64,000 bases of DNA from CALHVX01 sp039198065 (GCA_039198065.1 JBCCTU010000002.1:496001-560000), one strand, 5' to 3'. Counted from the stretch's first letter, positions 37,111 to 45,280 are shown. Numbers and translations are program-made. The notes: generated from the sequence alone by a model not told the origin.

Positions 37111-37977
37111 TTGCCGGTTAGTGACGACAGCATCACGGCCCCGCTCTCGATCCTCGTACTCGAAGACGAATTCAATCAGGGCGTCGAGTTAAAGGCTCGG
37201 CTCGAGGATTCAGGCTTCCGCGTTGACTGGTACCAGGACGCAGACACCGCTCTCAGTGTCCTCACCCGGACGCGCTACGACTGCGTGCTCGCCGACGTGT
37301 TCATCGACGACATGGCCGAGGGCCGTGGCGGTCTCTCCTTGATCAGTGCAATCAAACAACTGCGAACCACGCGGGACGCAGAAACTCCGGTTGTTGCGAT
37401 CTCTGGCGTGGGAGGGCAGGCCGACGGTCTGCCGACTGCGAGTCTCGCCCAGGCCCTGGGCGCCGATGAGTTTTTTTGCAAGCCGCTTGATCACGACGCG
37501 CTGCTCAAAACAATCGTTTCGCTCATTGCAGCGCGCGGTGGCCGCCTGCCAGAACCCCCTCGTGTGTTGTTGCTCGAAGACGATTTTCGTCAGGCCTATG
37601 AGATGCAGGGGCATCTGACGAGTGGCGGTTACATCTGCGATGTGGTCGAAGACCTCAACTCAGCGCTCGAGCGTGTCGCGTCAGGCGACTACGGATTGGT
37701 TGTCGCTGACATTTATACCAAGACCCCCGGGCGCGGTGGGTTTTTTCTAGCCGCCGCGATCAAGCAATTAGATGCACTGAAACTGCCGGATTTACCGGTC
37801 ATCGCGATTTCCGGTGTGGGCAGCGACTCGATGATCGCAGCGAACCGTGAGTACGCGATGGAGCTCGGCGTTGATGCGTTCCTGCGCAAACCCATCCCAA
37901 CCAATGTGCTCGTCGAAACGGTCCGCGAGGTTCTTGCGGAGCGTAATGCGATGAAGCTGCGCCAGGGTCTAGGTTAG
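37111..37977 (+). CDS. Tandem receiver-domain protein without output domain
   Basis: 288 residues from TTG 37111. Two receivers, residues 10-130 (ILVLEDEFNQGVELK, phospho-Asp in CVLADVFIDDMAEGRGGLS, Lys in FFCKPLD) and 145-275 (VLLLEDDFRQAYEMQGHL, VVADIYTKTPGRGGFFLA, FLRKPIP). Both share an unusual long loop after the phospho-Asp that ends in GRGG, so they probably arose by internal duplication. No DNA-binding or enzyme domain. It may work with the receiver/kinase set at 26-29 kb. Preceded by a 228-base gap; followed by a gene-poor patch. Confidence 0.78.
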   Translation: MPVSDDSITAPLSILVLEDEFNQGVELKARLEDSGFRVDWYQDADTALSVLTRTRYDCVLADVFIDDMAEGRGGLSLISAIKQLRTTRDAETPVVAISGVGGQADGLPTASLAQALGADEFFCKPLDHDALLKTIVSLIAARGGRLPEPPRVLLLEDDFRQAYEMQGHLTSGGYICDVVEDLNSALERVASGDYGLVVADIYTKTPGRGGFFLAAAIKQLDALKLPDLPVIAISGVGSDSMIAANREYAMELGVDAFLRKPIPTNVLVETVREVLAERNAMKLRQGLG

Positions 37978-38343
37978 GGTTTAGGCAGCTAGCGAGGCCG
38001 GAATGACGTTCCTGCAGGCACTGGTTTACGACGCTCCAGGACGCCTGCGGCGTAGGCGCGGCCATGGGGCAAATAGCCGTAAGCGAGCGCGGCGCGGCTC
38101 GAACGAGCATCTACACAGCCCTGTTCCAGGGCTCTGTGCCAACGGAGCCTGTGCATGCTGCGGACGGTTGGTATGTCGTATTGCTCTTGCCAAACGGTTG
38201 CGGACGCATTTTGAGAACTAAAGGTTGTGATGAGCGCACGTTGCAACAACACCGGGTGCAGAGGTTCTAGCGCGACAAAACCCCGGAACTCATGATCTAA
38301 CACCCGACGCTCCGGCTGCGCATTAGCTACGCGCGTAAGGTCT
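37978..38343. other. Gene-poor region, 366 bases
   Basis: Open frames on both strands are short or lack a ribosome site, and none shows a recognisable domain. A minus-strand frame of about 188 codons covers it but also runs through part of the secreted-protein gene; it reads like shadow coding. The base composition starts to drop here relative to the flanking genes. Confidence 0.45.
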
Positions 38344-38904
38344 TCAGCGCTCGGGTACAACAAGCCATTCGCCCGGCGTGCTAATAAGCGGCGCAATGAG
38401 CTCATCCCATTTGCTCGACGCATAGAACCAGTTTCCTTCAACGCCATGCCAAATGACGTTTGTGGATACGCAGGGCAGATAAACGAGACCCCTCGCGCTA
38501 TTGCCGTCGAGCGCATAGCTGAATGGGTAGCGGCGTTGGTTTGGAGTTCTTCCAAGGAAAAACGTCACGTCGAAATGGCGCGCGTTTGCGGATGGCTCAG
38601 CCACGGTTCCTTCAGGCCAGTCGATGAACCTTCGCTCACTGCTGTTTCGTTCTAAATGTGATGGAGGATTCGGATCGCCGTTGCCATCGTAGGAAGCTGT
38701 CCCAGGTCCATTCCAGATGCTGAATTGGCTGACCGTTTGTCTGTTCGTGATCGAAATCGGAGATGGGAGGCTCGCACCGCTGATTTCAATTTTGATGATT
38801 TCCTGTTTAGCAAGCGCCGAACTCGATATAAGCACAAGGTAGAGGAGTGTGCAGAGTGATCTCAGGGGGAGTGTTCTCGCTTGAAGATCTTGGTGTTTAC
38901 ACAC
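38344..38904 (-). CDS. Secreted hypothetical protein
   Basis: 186 residues from GTG 38904. Signal peptide with a hydrophobic core (LCTLLYLVLISSSALA) and likely cleavage before KQEIIKIEISGA. The mature part contains SLPSPISITNRQTVSQF, a low-complexity stretch, and HFDVTFFLGRTPN followed by the Trp-rich end of a compact domain. No enzyme motif seen and no family recognised with confidence. Visibly lower GC and different codon use from neighbours hint at lateral origin. Confidence 0.5.
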   Translation of the reverse strand: MCKHQDLQARTLPLRSLCTLLYLVLISSSALAKQEIIKIEISGASLPSPISITNRQTVSQFSIWNGPGTASYDGNGDPNPPSHLERNSSERRFIDWPEGTVAEPSANARHFDVTFFLGRTPNQRRYPFSYALDGNSARGLVYLPCVSTNVIWHGVEGNWFYASSKWDELIAPLISTPGEWLVVPER

Positions 38905-39373
38905 GTCAACGGCCCTCTGCAGTTACAGGTACCCTTGGGAGTCGCCAGTATAATACTGCTGTTTGCCCGATTTCTAACTCGTTGTCTCTGTCCGTTATTT
39001 CATTGCCTGACGCCTGTAGCTGTTCCAATCTTGATGTGAAGCTCACAGTGCACATCAGAAGTTTCTCGCCCCGGCAATTGTATTTGCATGACGACCGCCG
39101 CGTGTTCGCAGTATTGGGCTGCTAAATTCTCGTAGCCTTTAACAAGGGATGGGCCAACTCAAACACGACCGTTTCTACGTTCCCATCCACCTTTCGTCCG
39201 TCAGATTCGCGTTATCGACGGACACTTTTTGGGAGGCTCCCTCTGTATTGCGGTAGCGGGCGAGTCCTGCGCCTATGTGCTGAGAACTCAACCTCGCCTT
39301 CACCAGTAGATGACAGCAGGTTCTACGGCTCCTCTTGCTTAGCGGAGCTGAACGGGGTGCTTGGCGCAGGCTA
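38905..39373. other. Gene-poor, AT-richer region, 469 bases
   Basis: No credible gene. A palindrome CAGTAT-A-ATACTG lies at 38946-38958, about 40 bases before the GTG of the secreted protein on the minus strand, where it could overlap a promoter or operator. The small frame at 39175-39390 has no ribosome site and no similarity. Confidence 0.4.
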
Positions 39374-39754
39374 TCAAAGGCCGCACTCATCTTCTTGGAT
39401 GGATGTCAGTCTGTCTTGCTGCGCGTTATTGGGGCGGTCACGAAGGCCACAGTCAGAGCCGGTAACCAAGCCTCCATCAAAGCCAGCATTAGGTTCCACG
39501 GAGTGATTCTGCAGTGCTTCCGTTTCGACCGGGCGATGAAACCAGTCGTTGCCCTCAAGGTCGTACTCGACCTCATAACCAACATCTCCTGGTCCTCCGT
39601 AGGTGGTGTATTCCGCGTGGCCGTTCGGTACGACCCGGTGGCCTGACTGTACCGGTGGCTGCTGGGTGATCGGCGTGTAGCGGTAGTTCGGGGGTTCGGC
39701 CAGGGCGGACCCAGCCGCAGCCAGGAGAATCAGCGGGAGGGTCAGTGCTTTCAT
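39374..39754 (-). CDS. Small secreted hypothetical protein
   Basis: 126 residues from ATG 39754 (AAGGA eight bases upstream). Signal peptide MKALTLPLILLAAAGSALA with clear cleavage site, then a Pro/Tyr-rich part (PPNYRYTPITQQPPVQSG) and a polar tail with two Cys and many Asp/Asn. Unrecognised. It is the gene nearest to tRNA-Sec on this strand. Confidence 0.5.
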   Translation of the reverse strand: MKALTLPLILLAAAGSALAEPPNYRYTPITQQPPVQSGHRVVPNGHAEYTTYGGPGDVGYEVEYDLEGNDWFHRPVETEALQNHSVEPNAGFDGGLVTGSDCGLRDRPNNAQQDRLTSIQEDECGL

Positions 39755-39912
39755 GGTCTCATCCTTGGAAGGTTCAACCATGGGTCACGGGCTGCGTTGG
39801 AACGGTTCAACCCGGGATCTCCCCCGTCGCAACCTGCCGATGAGGCTTGTCACGATACCGTGCGGCCAAACGCGCACAACCTGCCGCGCATCCTGTTCAG
39901 CATAGGCTTGAC

Positions 39913-39945
39913 TGGCGGAAGAGGCAGGAGGCGGACCCAGCAGGG
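39913..39945 (-). repeat. Partial, degenerate copy of the 3' end of tRNA-Sec
   Basis: On the minus strand, CTCCTGCCTCTTCCGCCA (ending at 39913) is identical to the last 18 bases of tRNA-Sec (ending at 40005). The preceding bases are also similar: CCTGCTGGGTCCGC versus CCTGGTGGGTTCGA. The two 3' ends are 92 bases apart, about one tRNA length, but the upstream part no longer folds as a tRNA. Two perfect hairpins (GAGTTTGC/GCAAACTC and GGACCC/GGGTCC) fill the gap. Tandem degenerate duplication or an old attachment site. Confidence 0.65.
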
Positions 39946-40004
39946 CCGGGTCCGGCGAGTTTGCTGCGCAAACTCTGTCTCCTTTTCGATGCTGAGCGTT
40001 GTCC

Positions 40005-40097
40005 TGGCGGAAGAGGCAGGAGTCGAACCCACCAGGCGCGTACTCGCGCCCCAACGGCTTTGAAGGCCGCGCGCCCCACCGGAGACGATACTCTTCC
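40005..40097 (-). tRNA. selC: tRNA-Sec (anticodon UCA)
   Basis: Runs 93 bases including encoded CCA on the minus strand. Acceptor GGAAGAG pairs with CTCTTCC and is followed by discriminator G and CCA. D arm GTCTC-CGGT-GGGGC, anticodon loop CTTCAAA with TCA at 40063-40061, a long variable arm GGCGCG-AGTA-CGCGCC, and T loop TTCGACT. These are tRNA-Sec hallmarks, close to E. coli selC. By my count the acceptor plus T stems have 7+5 pairs (12), where bacterial tRNA-Sec normally has 8+5. It starts 20 bases after selB ends, in the same direction. Confidence 0.96.
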
Positions 40098-40117
40098 GAA
40101 TACAGTTGTACCGCCAA

Positions 40118-41968
40118 CTAGCGGAGTCGATCAAGCGAACCGACCACCGTGCGTTCATCGCCGTTGCGGCGGGTAAAGCCGCGCGCGTCCATGGTCTCAA
40201 GGATCGTGATCACGAGGTTGCGCCCGAGGCCCGACGCATCGCGGAACGCCTTGACGGTAAAGGTGCCCAGACTCGTCGCAAGCGTCGCAAGGCGCTGGAA
40301 GTCTTCCGGTAACAGGGCGCGATTGTTTTCCATCAACACGAGCTGCTTTTTGCCCGCCAACGCCTTAAGCGTTGGTTTGAGTCGGTCGAGGGTGAGCCGT
40401 TCACGCTTGGCAATGTCACCCAGGCTCGGTGGCGGCGTTTCTTTCAGGTGCGGCGTTAGCTGGTTGAGGAGCTTCGTCTCAGCGGGTGTCAGCGTGACAC
40501 CTTCCTGCGGACGAACGTAGCCGTTGCTGCGGACTTCTATCGCACCCGCTTTTAGCAGCGCCTTAAGGATCGGCGCCCGCAGGGCCGTCGGTGTGTCACT
40601 TAGAAAGGCCTCGGCGGCAAGCGGGCGCGCATCGGAGCGGCTTTGTTCGTTGAATCGCCTTAAGGCCTGCTGTTGATGTGCCTTAAGCTGTTTGGTGGTT
40701 ACCCACCAGCCGTTGAGTTCCTGTGCGTCGGCTGCCGCGCTCTCGGTTAGGGATTCAAGCTCGGTGCGGCATAAGCCCCAGCGCGCTTGAAAGCGCTCGG
40801 CATCGACCGGGCCCTGTTCGAGTTCCCGGACGAACGCCGTGCTTGGATCGGGGTGGGTTGCACGATCGCGGAACCGGGTAACACGCTGCAATTCCCGTCG
40901 CCGTGCCTGATCCTCGGCGTGGTCGACAACGGTGCCACCGCCGAGCGTTCGATCCTGACCGTGATCGCGCAGGATGATCCGGTCACCGGCCCGGGCCAGC
41001 AGGGGCGTATTCAGCTCCAGTTGTATTAAGGCCTGTTCGCCGCTCGCAATGGCTCGGGTAGCGTCGAGCACGGCGGCGTGAGCGATCGCGTGGGTGGTGG
41101 CGTGATAGGCGTGGACCTGGCTCCAGTGCTTCAGCGGCCGGTCGTCGAGTTGCAGATAGTCAATGACCAGCCGTTGCACTTCCGCCATGGGCTCGCTCGT
41201 CAACCAGCTGCCACGGTGGGCCTGACTAAGCTCGATGCCGGCGAGGTTGATGGCACAGCGGTCGCCGCTGCGTGCAACGGTCGCGGCGCTGCCGTTGACG
41301 TGCAGGCTGCGCACCCGGGTCTGCTGGCTGCCGGGAAAAAGCCACAGCCGATCCTCCAAGGCCAGGGTTCCGTCGCGCAGCGTTCCGCTGACGATGGTCC
41401 CGCTGCCTCGCTGCGAGAAGCTGCGATCGATGGGCAGGCGAGCGATCGTGGCTGAGCTTATTTGAGGTGCCTGGGCGATCTGGTTTGCGAGCGCTTCCCG
41501 CAGCGCATCGATTCCCGCACCGCTTTGACTGGACACCGATAGCACGGGACTGGCTTCGAGGAAGGTTCCAGCGGTGAGCGCGCGAATGCCGTCGCTGGCC
41601 TGTTGCTGTTGGGATGCGTTCGCCCGATCGACTTTAGTCAGAGCGACGAGCCCGCGCGTGATCCCGAGTAGTTTGAGGATCCGCAGATGTTCGCGGGTCT
41701 GCGGCATGACGCCATCGTCGGCGGCGACGACCAGAAGCGCGAGCTGCGACGGTGCAATGCCGGCGAGCATGTTGTGGACGAAACGATGGTGGCCGGGAAC
41801 ATCTACGAAACCCACGCGTTGACCACCGAGATCGCAGTAGGCGAACCCGAGATCGATGGTCAGGCCGCGTTCCTGCTCTTCCTTCAAGCGGTCGGTTTCG
41901 ATCCCGGTCAGCGCGCGGACGAGGGACGTCTTGCCGTGGTCAACGTGACCTGCAAGGGCAATGATCAT
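40118..41968 (-). CDS. selB: SelB, selenocysteine-specific elongation factor
   Basis: 616 residues, normal for SelB (E. coli 614). GTPase part: IALAGHVDHGKTSLVRALTG (G1), GLTIDLGFAYCDL (G2), VDVPGHHRFVHNMLAG (G3), ALTKVD (G4). Two beta-barrel domains follow, then a C-terminal region of winged helices (last about 200 residues, including RLTLDRLKPTLKALAGKKQL) that bind the SECIS RNA. Starts with ATG 41968, overlapping the selA stop by four bases, so selA and selB are translationally coupled. Brings Sec-tRNA-Sec to the ribosome at UGA with SECIS. Confidence 0.97.
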   Translation of the reverse strand: MIIALAGHVDHGKTSLVRALTGIETDRLKEEQERGLTIDLGFAYCDLGGQRVGFVDVPGHHRFVHNMLAGIAPSQLALLVVAADDGVMPQTREHLRILKLLGITRGLVALTKVDRANASQQQQASDGIRALTAGTFLEASPVLSVSSQSGAGIDALREALANQIAQAPQISSATIARLPIDRSFSQRGSGTIVSGTLRDGTLALEDRLWLFPGSQQTRVRSLHVNGSAATVARSGDRCAINLAGIELSQAHRGSWLTSEPMAEVQRLVIDYLQLDDRPLKHWSQVHAYHATTHAIAHAAVLDATRAIASGEQALIQLELNTPLLARAGDRIILRDHGQDRTLGGGTVVDHAEDQARRRELQRVTRFRDRATHPDPSTAFVRELEQGPVDAERFQARWGLCRTELESLTESAAADAQELNGWWVTTKQLKAHQQQALRRFNEQSRSDARPLAAEAFLSDTPTALRAPILKALLKAGAIEVRSNGYVRPQEGVTLTPAETKLLNQLTPHLKETPPPSLGDIAKRERLTLDRLKPTLKALAGKKQLVLMENNRALLPEDFQRLATLATSLGTFTVKAFRDASGLGRNLVITILETMDARGFTRRNGDERTVVGSLDRLR

Positions 41969-43362
41969 GGTGCGGTGATTCGCTCAAGCTCGCCAGCCAG
42001 ACCGCTGAGGACCGCGGCGAGGTCGTCGAGGGGCTCGGCCGTTCGGAGATCGAGCCACACAGCGTCCTGCTGGATGCGCCCAATGACTGGTGTTTCGAGC
42101 CGCCGCAGTGCATCCAACAGCTTGGCTGCGTTCATACCGCTCGTGGTGGTCAGGCGTAGCGCCAGGCTCTGGAGCCGGGCGGACGGTTGTGCTCCGCTGC
42201 CGACCTGACAGGTCGTCTCGACGCGCTCGCAACGCACGTGGTCCGGTAAGTTCGAAAGGGCAGTTTCAAGTCGCAATGCCCGCGCCGCCAGCTCCTCGTC
42301 GGTGACCTGAAAACAGCGAAAGATCGGCAGCAGCTCCGCCAGGTTCTCGGGCGTTTCGTAGAGCTTCAGCGTCTCGTCGAGCAGCGCTAAGGCGACCTTG
42401 TCTAAACGCAGCGCGCGCTTGAGCGGGTTGCGATTGAGCGCTTCGATGAGCGACGTCTTTCCAAGAATGATCCCTGCTTGCGGTCCGCCCAGCAGCTTGT
42501 CACCGCTGAACAACACCAGGTCGACACCCTGGCGTAGCGAGTCCTGGGGTTTGGGTTCTGGGGGCAGGCCAAAGGCCGACAGGTCGACCAACGCTCCGGA
42601 CCCAAGATCTTCACAAAGCGGAACACGCGCGCGCTGGGCGAGCTCTGCCAGGTCCTTGAGCGGAGCCTCGGCCCGAAAACCGCTGACCTCGTAGTTACTC
42701 GGGTGCACCTTGAGCAGCAGTCCGGTGCGCTCGGTTATCGCCGACTCGTAGTCCAACCGATGCGTCCGATTGGTCGTGCCGACTTCCTGAAGCACGGCAC
42801 CGGCTTGCCGCATGATGTCCGGCAAGCGGAAGCTGCCGCCGATTTCAATGAGTTCACCGCGCGACACGGGAACGTCCTTATTGAGAGCGAAGGTGTTCAG
42901 CACCAGGACCAGTGCAGCTGCGCAGTTGTTGACTAGCGTGCAGGCCTCGGCTCCGGTCAGGGCACAAAACCGGTCGGCTACTGACCGATCGCGTTGGCCG
43001 CGCTGTCCTCTACTGAGATCGAACTCAAGGTTCGTCGGCCCCCGGAGTAACGGCAGCACCTGTTCCAGCACCGTGTCGGAGAGCGGTGCTCGCCCAAGGT
43101 TGGTGTGGATGAGGGTCCCTGACAGATTGAAGACGCGCCGATAGCCCGTCGAGCCGAGCGCGCGCTTGAGCGGTTCGGCGTACGCCGACGGCTGGATTGC
43201 CCAGGTCGGCGGCTGCCGCGTGTTTCGCCACCGTTGCTGCATCGCCTGCAATGCCTGCTTACACCGTTGACGGCCGCAGCGCTGGATCACGTCGGCGAGC
43301 GTGGGATCGCTGAGCAACCGTTCGATAGACGGGAGATCGCGGAGCGCCGCCGTCGTATTCAT
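41965..43362 (-). CDS. selA: SelA, L-seryl-tRNA(Sec) selenium transferase
   Basis: 465 residues from ATG 43362 (E. coli SelA 463). Typical start LPSIERLLSDPTLADVIQRC, fold-type I PLP enzyme with SGTLIHTNLGRAPLS, FDLSRGQRGQRD, EACTLVNNCAAALVLVLNT, KVHPSNYEVSGF, and LVLFSGDKLLGGPQAGIILG with the PLP-binding Lys. Converts Ser-tRNA-Sec to Sec-tRNA-Sec with selenophosphate from SelD. An upstream in-frame ATG region (to 43413) is not needed for the conserved N-terminus. First gene of the selA-selB-selC unit. Confidence 0.97.
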   Translation of the reverse strand: MNTTAALRDLPSIERLLSDPTLADVIQRCGRQRCKQALQAMQQRWRNTRQPPTWAIQPSAYAEPLKRALGSTGYRRVFNLSGTLIHTNLGRAPLSDTVLEQVLPLLRGPTNLEFDLSRGQRGQRDRSVADRFCALTGAEACTLVNNCAAALVLVLNTFALNKDVPVSRGELIEIGGSFRLPDIMRQAGAVLQEVGTTNRTHRLDYESAITERTGLLLKVHPSNYEVSGFRAEAPLKDLAELAQRARVPLCEDLGSGALVDLSAFGLPPEPKPQDSLRQGVDLVLFSGDKLLGGPQAGIILGKTSLIEALNRNPLKRALRLDKVALALLDETLKLYETPENLAELLPIFRCFQVTDEELAARALRLETALSNLPDHVRCERVETTCQVGSGAQPSARLQSLALRLTTTSGMNAAKLLDALRRLETPVIGRIQQDAVWLDLRTAEPLDDLAAVLSGLAGELERITAP

Positions 43363-43665
43363 AGGTGAGTCTCGGGAGTCGCCCGGTCCACGCTTGTCCA
43401 TTGATAGGAACAATCGAATTGCCGTGATCGATAGAAACGTTTCCCTATCGAAAACCGATTGATTCGATTAGCGTACTCGAAACGATTGAATCGATAGATT
43501 CGATGGTTGCGAAACAACCGATGAAAACGATTTAAACCTTCGATGAGACTCAGCAGATTGAGGCATAGCCAAAGATCGCCGGTGTTACGCGGGCGAGTTC
43601 GATTTCGGGATGCAGAGATTCCGGATTTGGCTGATCGAGGCACAGGTAAGGGCATAGGAGTAACC
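43363..43665. promoter_or_regulatory. selA / MerR-receiver divergent control region with repeated CGAT motifs
   Basis: This 303-base region is conspicuously AT-rich and holds about nine CGAT units between 43429 and 43545, many as ATCGAT or TTCGAT. Clear symmetric elements are CGATAG-N10-CTATCG (43429-43450), GAATC-GATA-GATTC, and GGTTG-CGAAA-CAACC (43505-43519). Iterated sites between divergent genes usually mark regulator binding. The MerR-HTH/receiver protein read from the right side, or another factor, is the obvious candidate; not shown by sequence. Confidence 0.5.
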
Positions 43666-44256
43666 GTGACTGAATCCTACCTGACACCCAATGAGGTCGC
43701 TGAACTCTTCGGCGTATCGCCGGTGACCGTTCGGCAGTGGTCGCAAAAAGGGATGTTAACGGCCCTGACTACCGCCGGGGGTCATCGTCGCTACACGCCG
43801 GACGCGCTCAACGCCTTCGCCGCCGAGCGCGGCATGCGGATTCCGTTTCCTGCTGCCGACCGCTTGCTCATCGTTGACGATGAATCGTCGCTCCGCGGTT
43901 TTCTCACGGCGCTGTTCCAAACCAGCTGTGAGGGCGTAGAGGTTGACGCAGCGGAAGATGGCTTCGTTGCCGGCATGATGGTGCACAGCTTCCGCCCGAG
44001 CGTGGTGCTGTTGGACATCATGATGCCCGGGCTCGACGGCATAGAAGTGTGTCGCCGGATCAAGAACGACCCGGACACCCAGCACATCCGTGTGGTGGGG
44101 ATGACCGGACATTTCACCCCCGAAGTCGAGCGGCAGCTGCTCAAAGCCGGGGCGGAGGTGTTGCTCAAGAAACCGTTTACCTCAGAGGCCGTCATTGCCG
44201 CCTGTGGATTCGAGACTTTTCCCAAAGCCCAGGTTGGCGCTAGCAAAGGACAGTGA
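43666..44256 (+). CDS. MerR-type HTH - receiver fusion regulator
   Basis: 196 residues from GTG 43666, with AGGAG upstream. Residues 5-50 are a MerR/excisionase-like winged helix: YLTPNEVAELFGVSPVTVRQW, GGHRRYTPDALNAFA. A complete receiver follows: LLIVDDESSLRGFL, VVLLDIMMPGLDGIEVC (phospho-Asp), GMTGHF (Thr) and LLKKPFTS (Lys). The DNA-binding domain is N-terminal to the receiver, the reverse of most response regulators. The ORF ends one base before rpoS, so it is probably co-transcribed with it. No kinase is adjacent. Confidence 0.87.
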   Translation: MTESYLTPNEVAELFGVSPVTVRQWSQKGMLTALTTAGGHRRYTPDALNAFAAERGMRIPFPAADRLLIVDDESSLRGFLTALFQTSCEGVEVDAAEDGFVAGMMVHSFRPSVVLLDIMMPGLDGIEVCRRIKNDPDTQHIRVVGMTGHFTPEVERQLLKAGAEVLLKKPFTSEAVIAACGFETFPKAQVGASKGQ

Positions 44257-44257
44257 C

Positions 44258-45280
44258 ATGCAGGCAGAGCTGGACCTCGCCGCGATCGAAGAACGCGAGA
44301 TGGATACCGTGACAGCCCCCGTAACCGTTCCCGAAGCCGGGCAAACGGAAGATCGGGTGGATGATGAAAAACGTGACGCCGAAGTAGCGCCGCCAGAGTC
44401 TCTCGATGTAAGAGCTCCACGCGCCGCACCGCGCAAGATCCGCTGGCGCGACAACGCCGATGCAACGGACCTTTACCTCGCAGAGATTGGCGCGGCGAAG
44501 TTGTTAACGGCCGACGAAGAGAAGGCGCTGGCAACCCGGGTGCAGGCCGGGGACGGCGCTGCGCGGGCGCAGATGATCGAGGCCAATCTCCGCCTGGTGG
44601 TGAAGATCGCCCGCAAGTATCTCAATCGCGGTTTACCGCTGCTGGATTTGATCGAGGAAGGCAACCTCGGCCTGATCCGGGCGGTGGAAAAGTTTGACCC
44701 GAAGCGGGGCTTCCGGTTTTCGACCTACGCCACCTGGTGGATTCGTCAGGCCGTCGAACGCGGGCTGATGAATCAGGCAAAGACCATCCGGCTGCCGATC
44801 CATATCGCGAAGGAACTGAACGTGTACCTGCGTGCCGCCCGCGAACTGTCACAGAAGCTTGACCACGAACCTACCGCCGAAGACATCGCCACGTTGCTTG
44901 ATAAGCCCGTTGAGGACATCCGCGAGCTGCTTGATCTCGCTGACGGCATCAACTGCACCGAGATCAGCGTTCTTGAGCCCGAGCGCGGCGCCTGGGACGT
45001 GGTTGTCGACGAGCAGGCGGAGGATCCGTGGCGACTGCTGCAGAACCAGCAGCTCAAAGAGCACGTTCAGGAGTGGCTCGACACGCTTCCTGAAAAGTCC
45101 CTGGAGGTGGTGTGTCGCCGCTTCGGGCTGCGCGGCCACGACATAGCCACCCTCGAAGAGGTTGGCCGGGCCATCGGCCTCACTCGTGAGCGGGTTCGGC
45201 AGATTCAGGTGGATGCGCTCAAGGAGCTGCGCCGGTTGCTGCAGGACACGGGTTTCCACAGCGACATCGTGATCGGCTAG
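44258..45280 (+). CDS. rpoS: RNA polymerase sigma factor RpoS-type
   Basis: 340 residues from ATG 44258; acidic N-terminal 70 residues, then region 1.2-2 (DATDLYLAEIGAAKLLTADEE; IEANLRLVVKIARKYLNRG; DLIEEGNLGLIRAVEKFDP; FRFSTYATWWIRQAVERGL), region 3 (LPIHIAKELNVYLRAARELS) and region 4 (RFGLRGHDIATLEEVGRAIGLTRERVRQIQ). The size and ATWWIRQ/IAKELN pattern match RpoS, the general-stress/stationary sigma factor. Unlike the common nlpD-rpoS arrangement, it follows the MerR-receiver gene by one base. Confidence 0.88.
   Translation: MQAELDLAAIEEREMDTVTAPVTVPEAGQTEDRVDDEKRDAEVAPPESLDVRAPRAAPRKIRWRDNADATDLYLAEIGAAKLLTADEEKALATRVQAGDGAARAQMIEANLRLVVKIARKYLNRGLPLLDLIEEGNLGLIRAVEKFDPKRGFRFSTYATWWIRQAVERGLMNQAKTIRLPIHIAKELNVYLRAARELSQKLDHEPTAEDIATLLDKPVEDIRELLDLADGINCTEISVLEPERGAWDVVVDEQAEDPWRLLQNQQLKEHVQEWLDTLPEKSLEVVCRRFGLRGHDIATLEEVGRAIGLTRERVRQIQVDALKELRRLLQDTGFHSDIVIG

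Noticed and set aside
37989..38555. Minus-strand frame of about 188 codons
   Set aside because: No ribosome site or similarity; it overlaps the secreted-protein gene and reads like a shadow. A transposase remnant was considered but no DDE or Tyr motif is visible.
38946..38958. Palindrome CAGTAT-A-ATACTG as a LexA box
   Set aside because: It lacks the CTGT-N8-ACAG form; kept only as a possible operator.
39797..40117. Several small frames across the tRNA-Sec region
   Set aside because: They are read-through of the tRNA and its partial repeat; the RNA gene explains the sequence.
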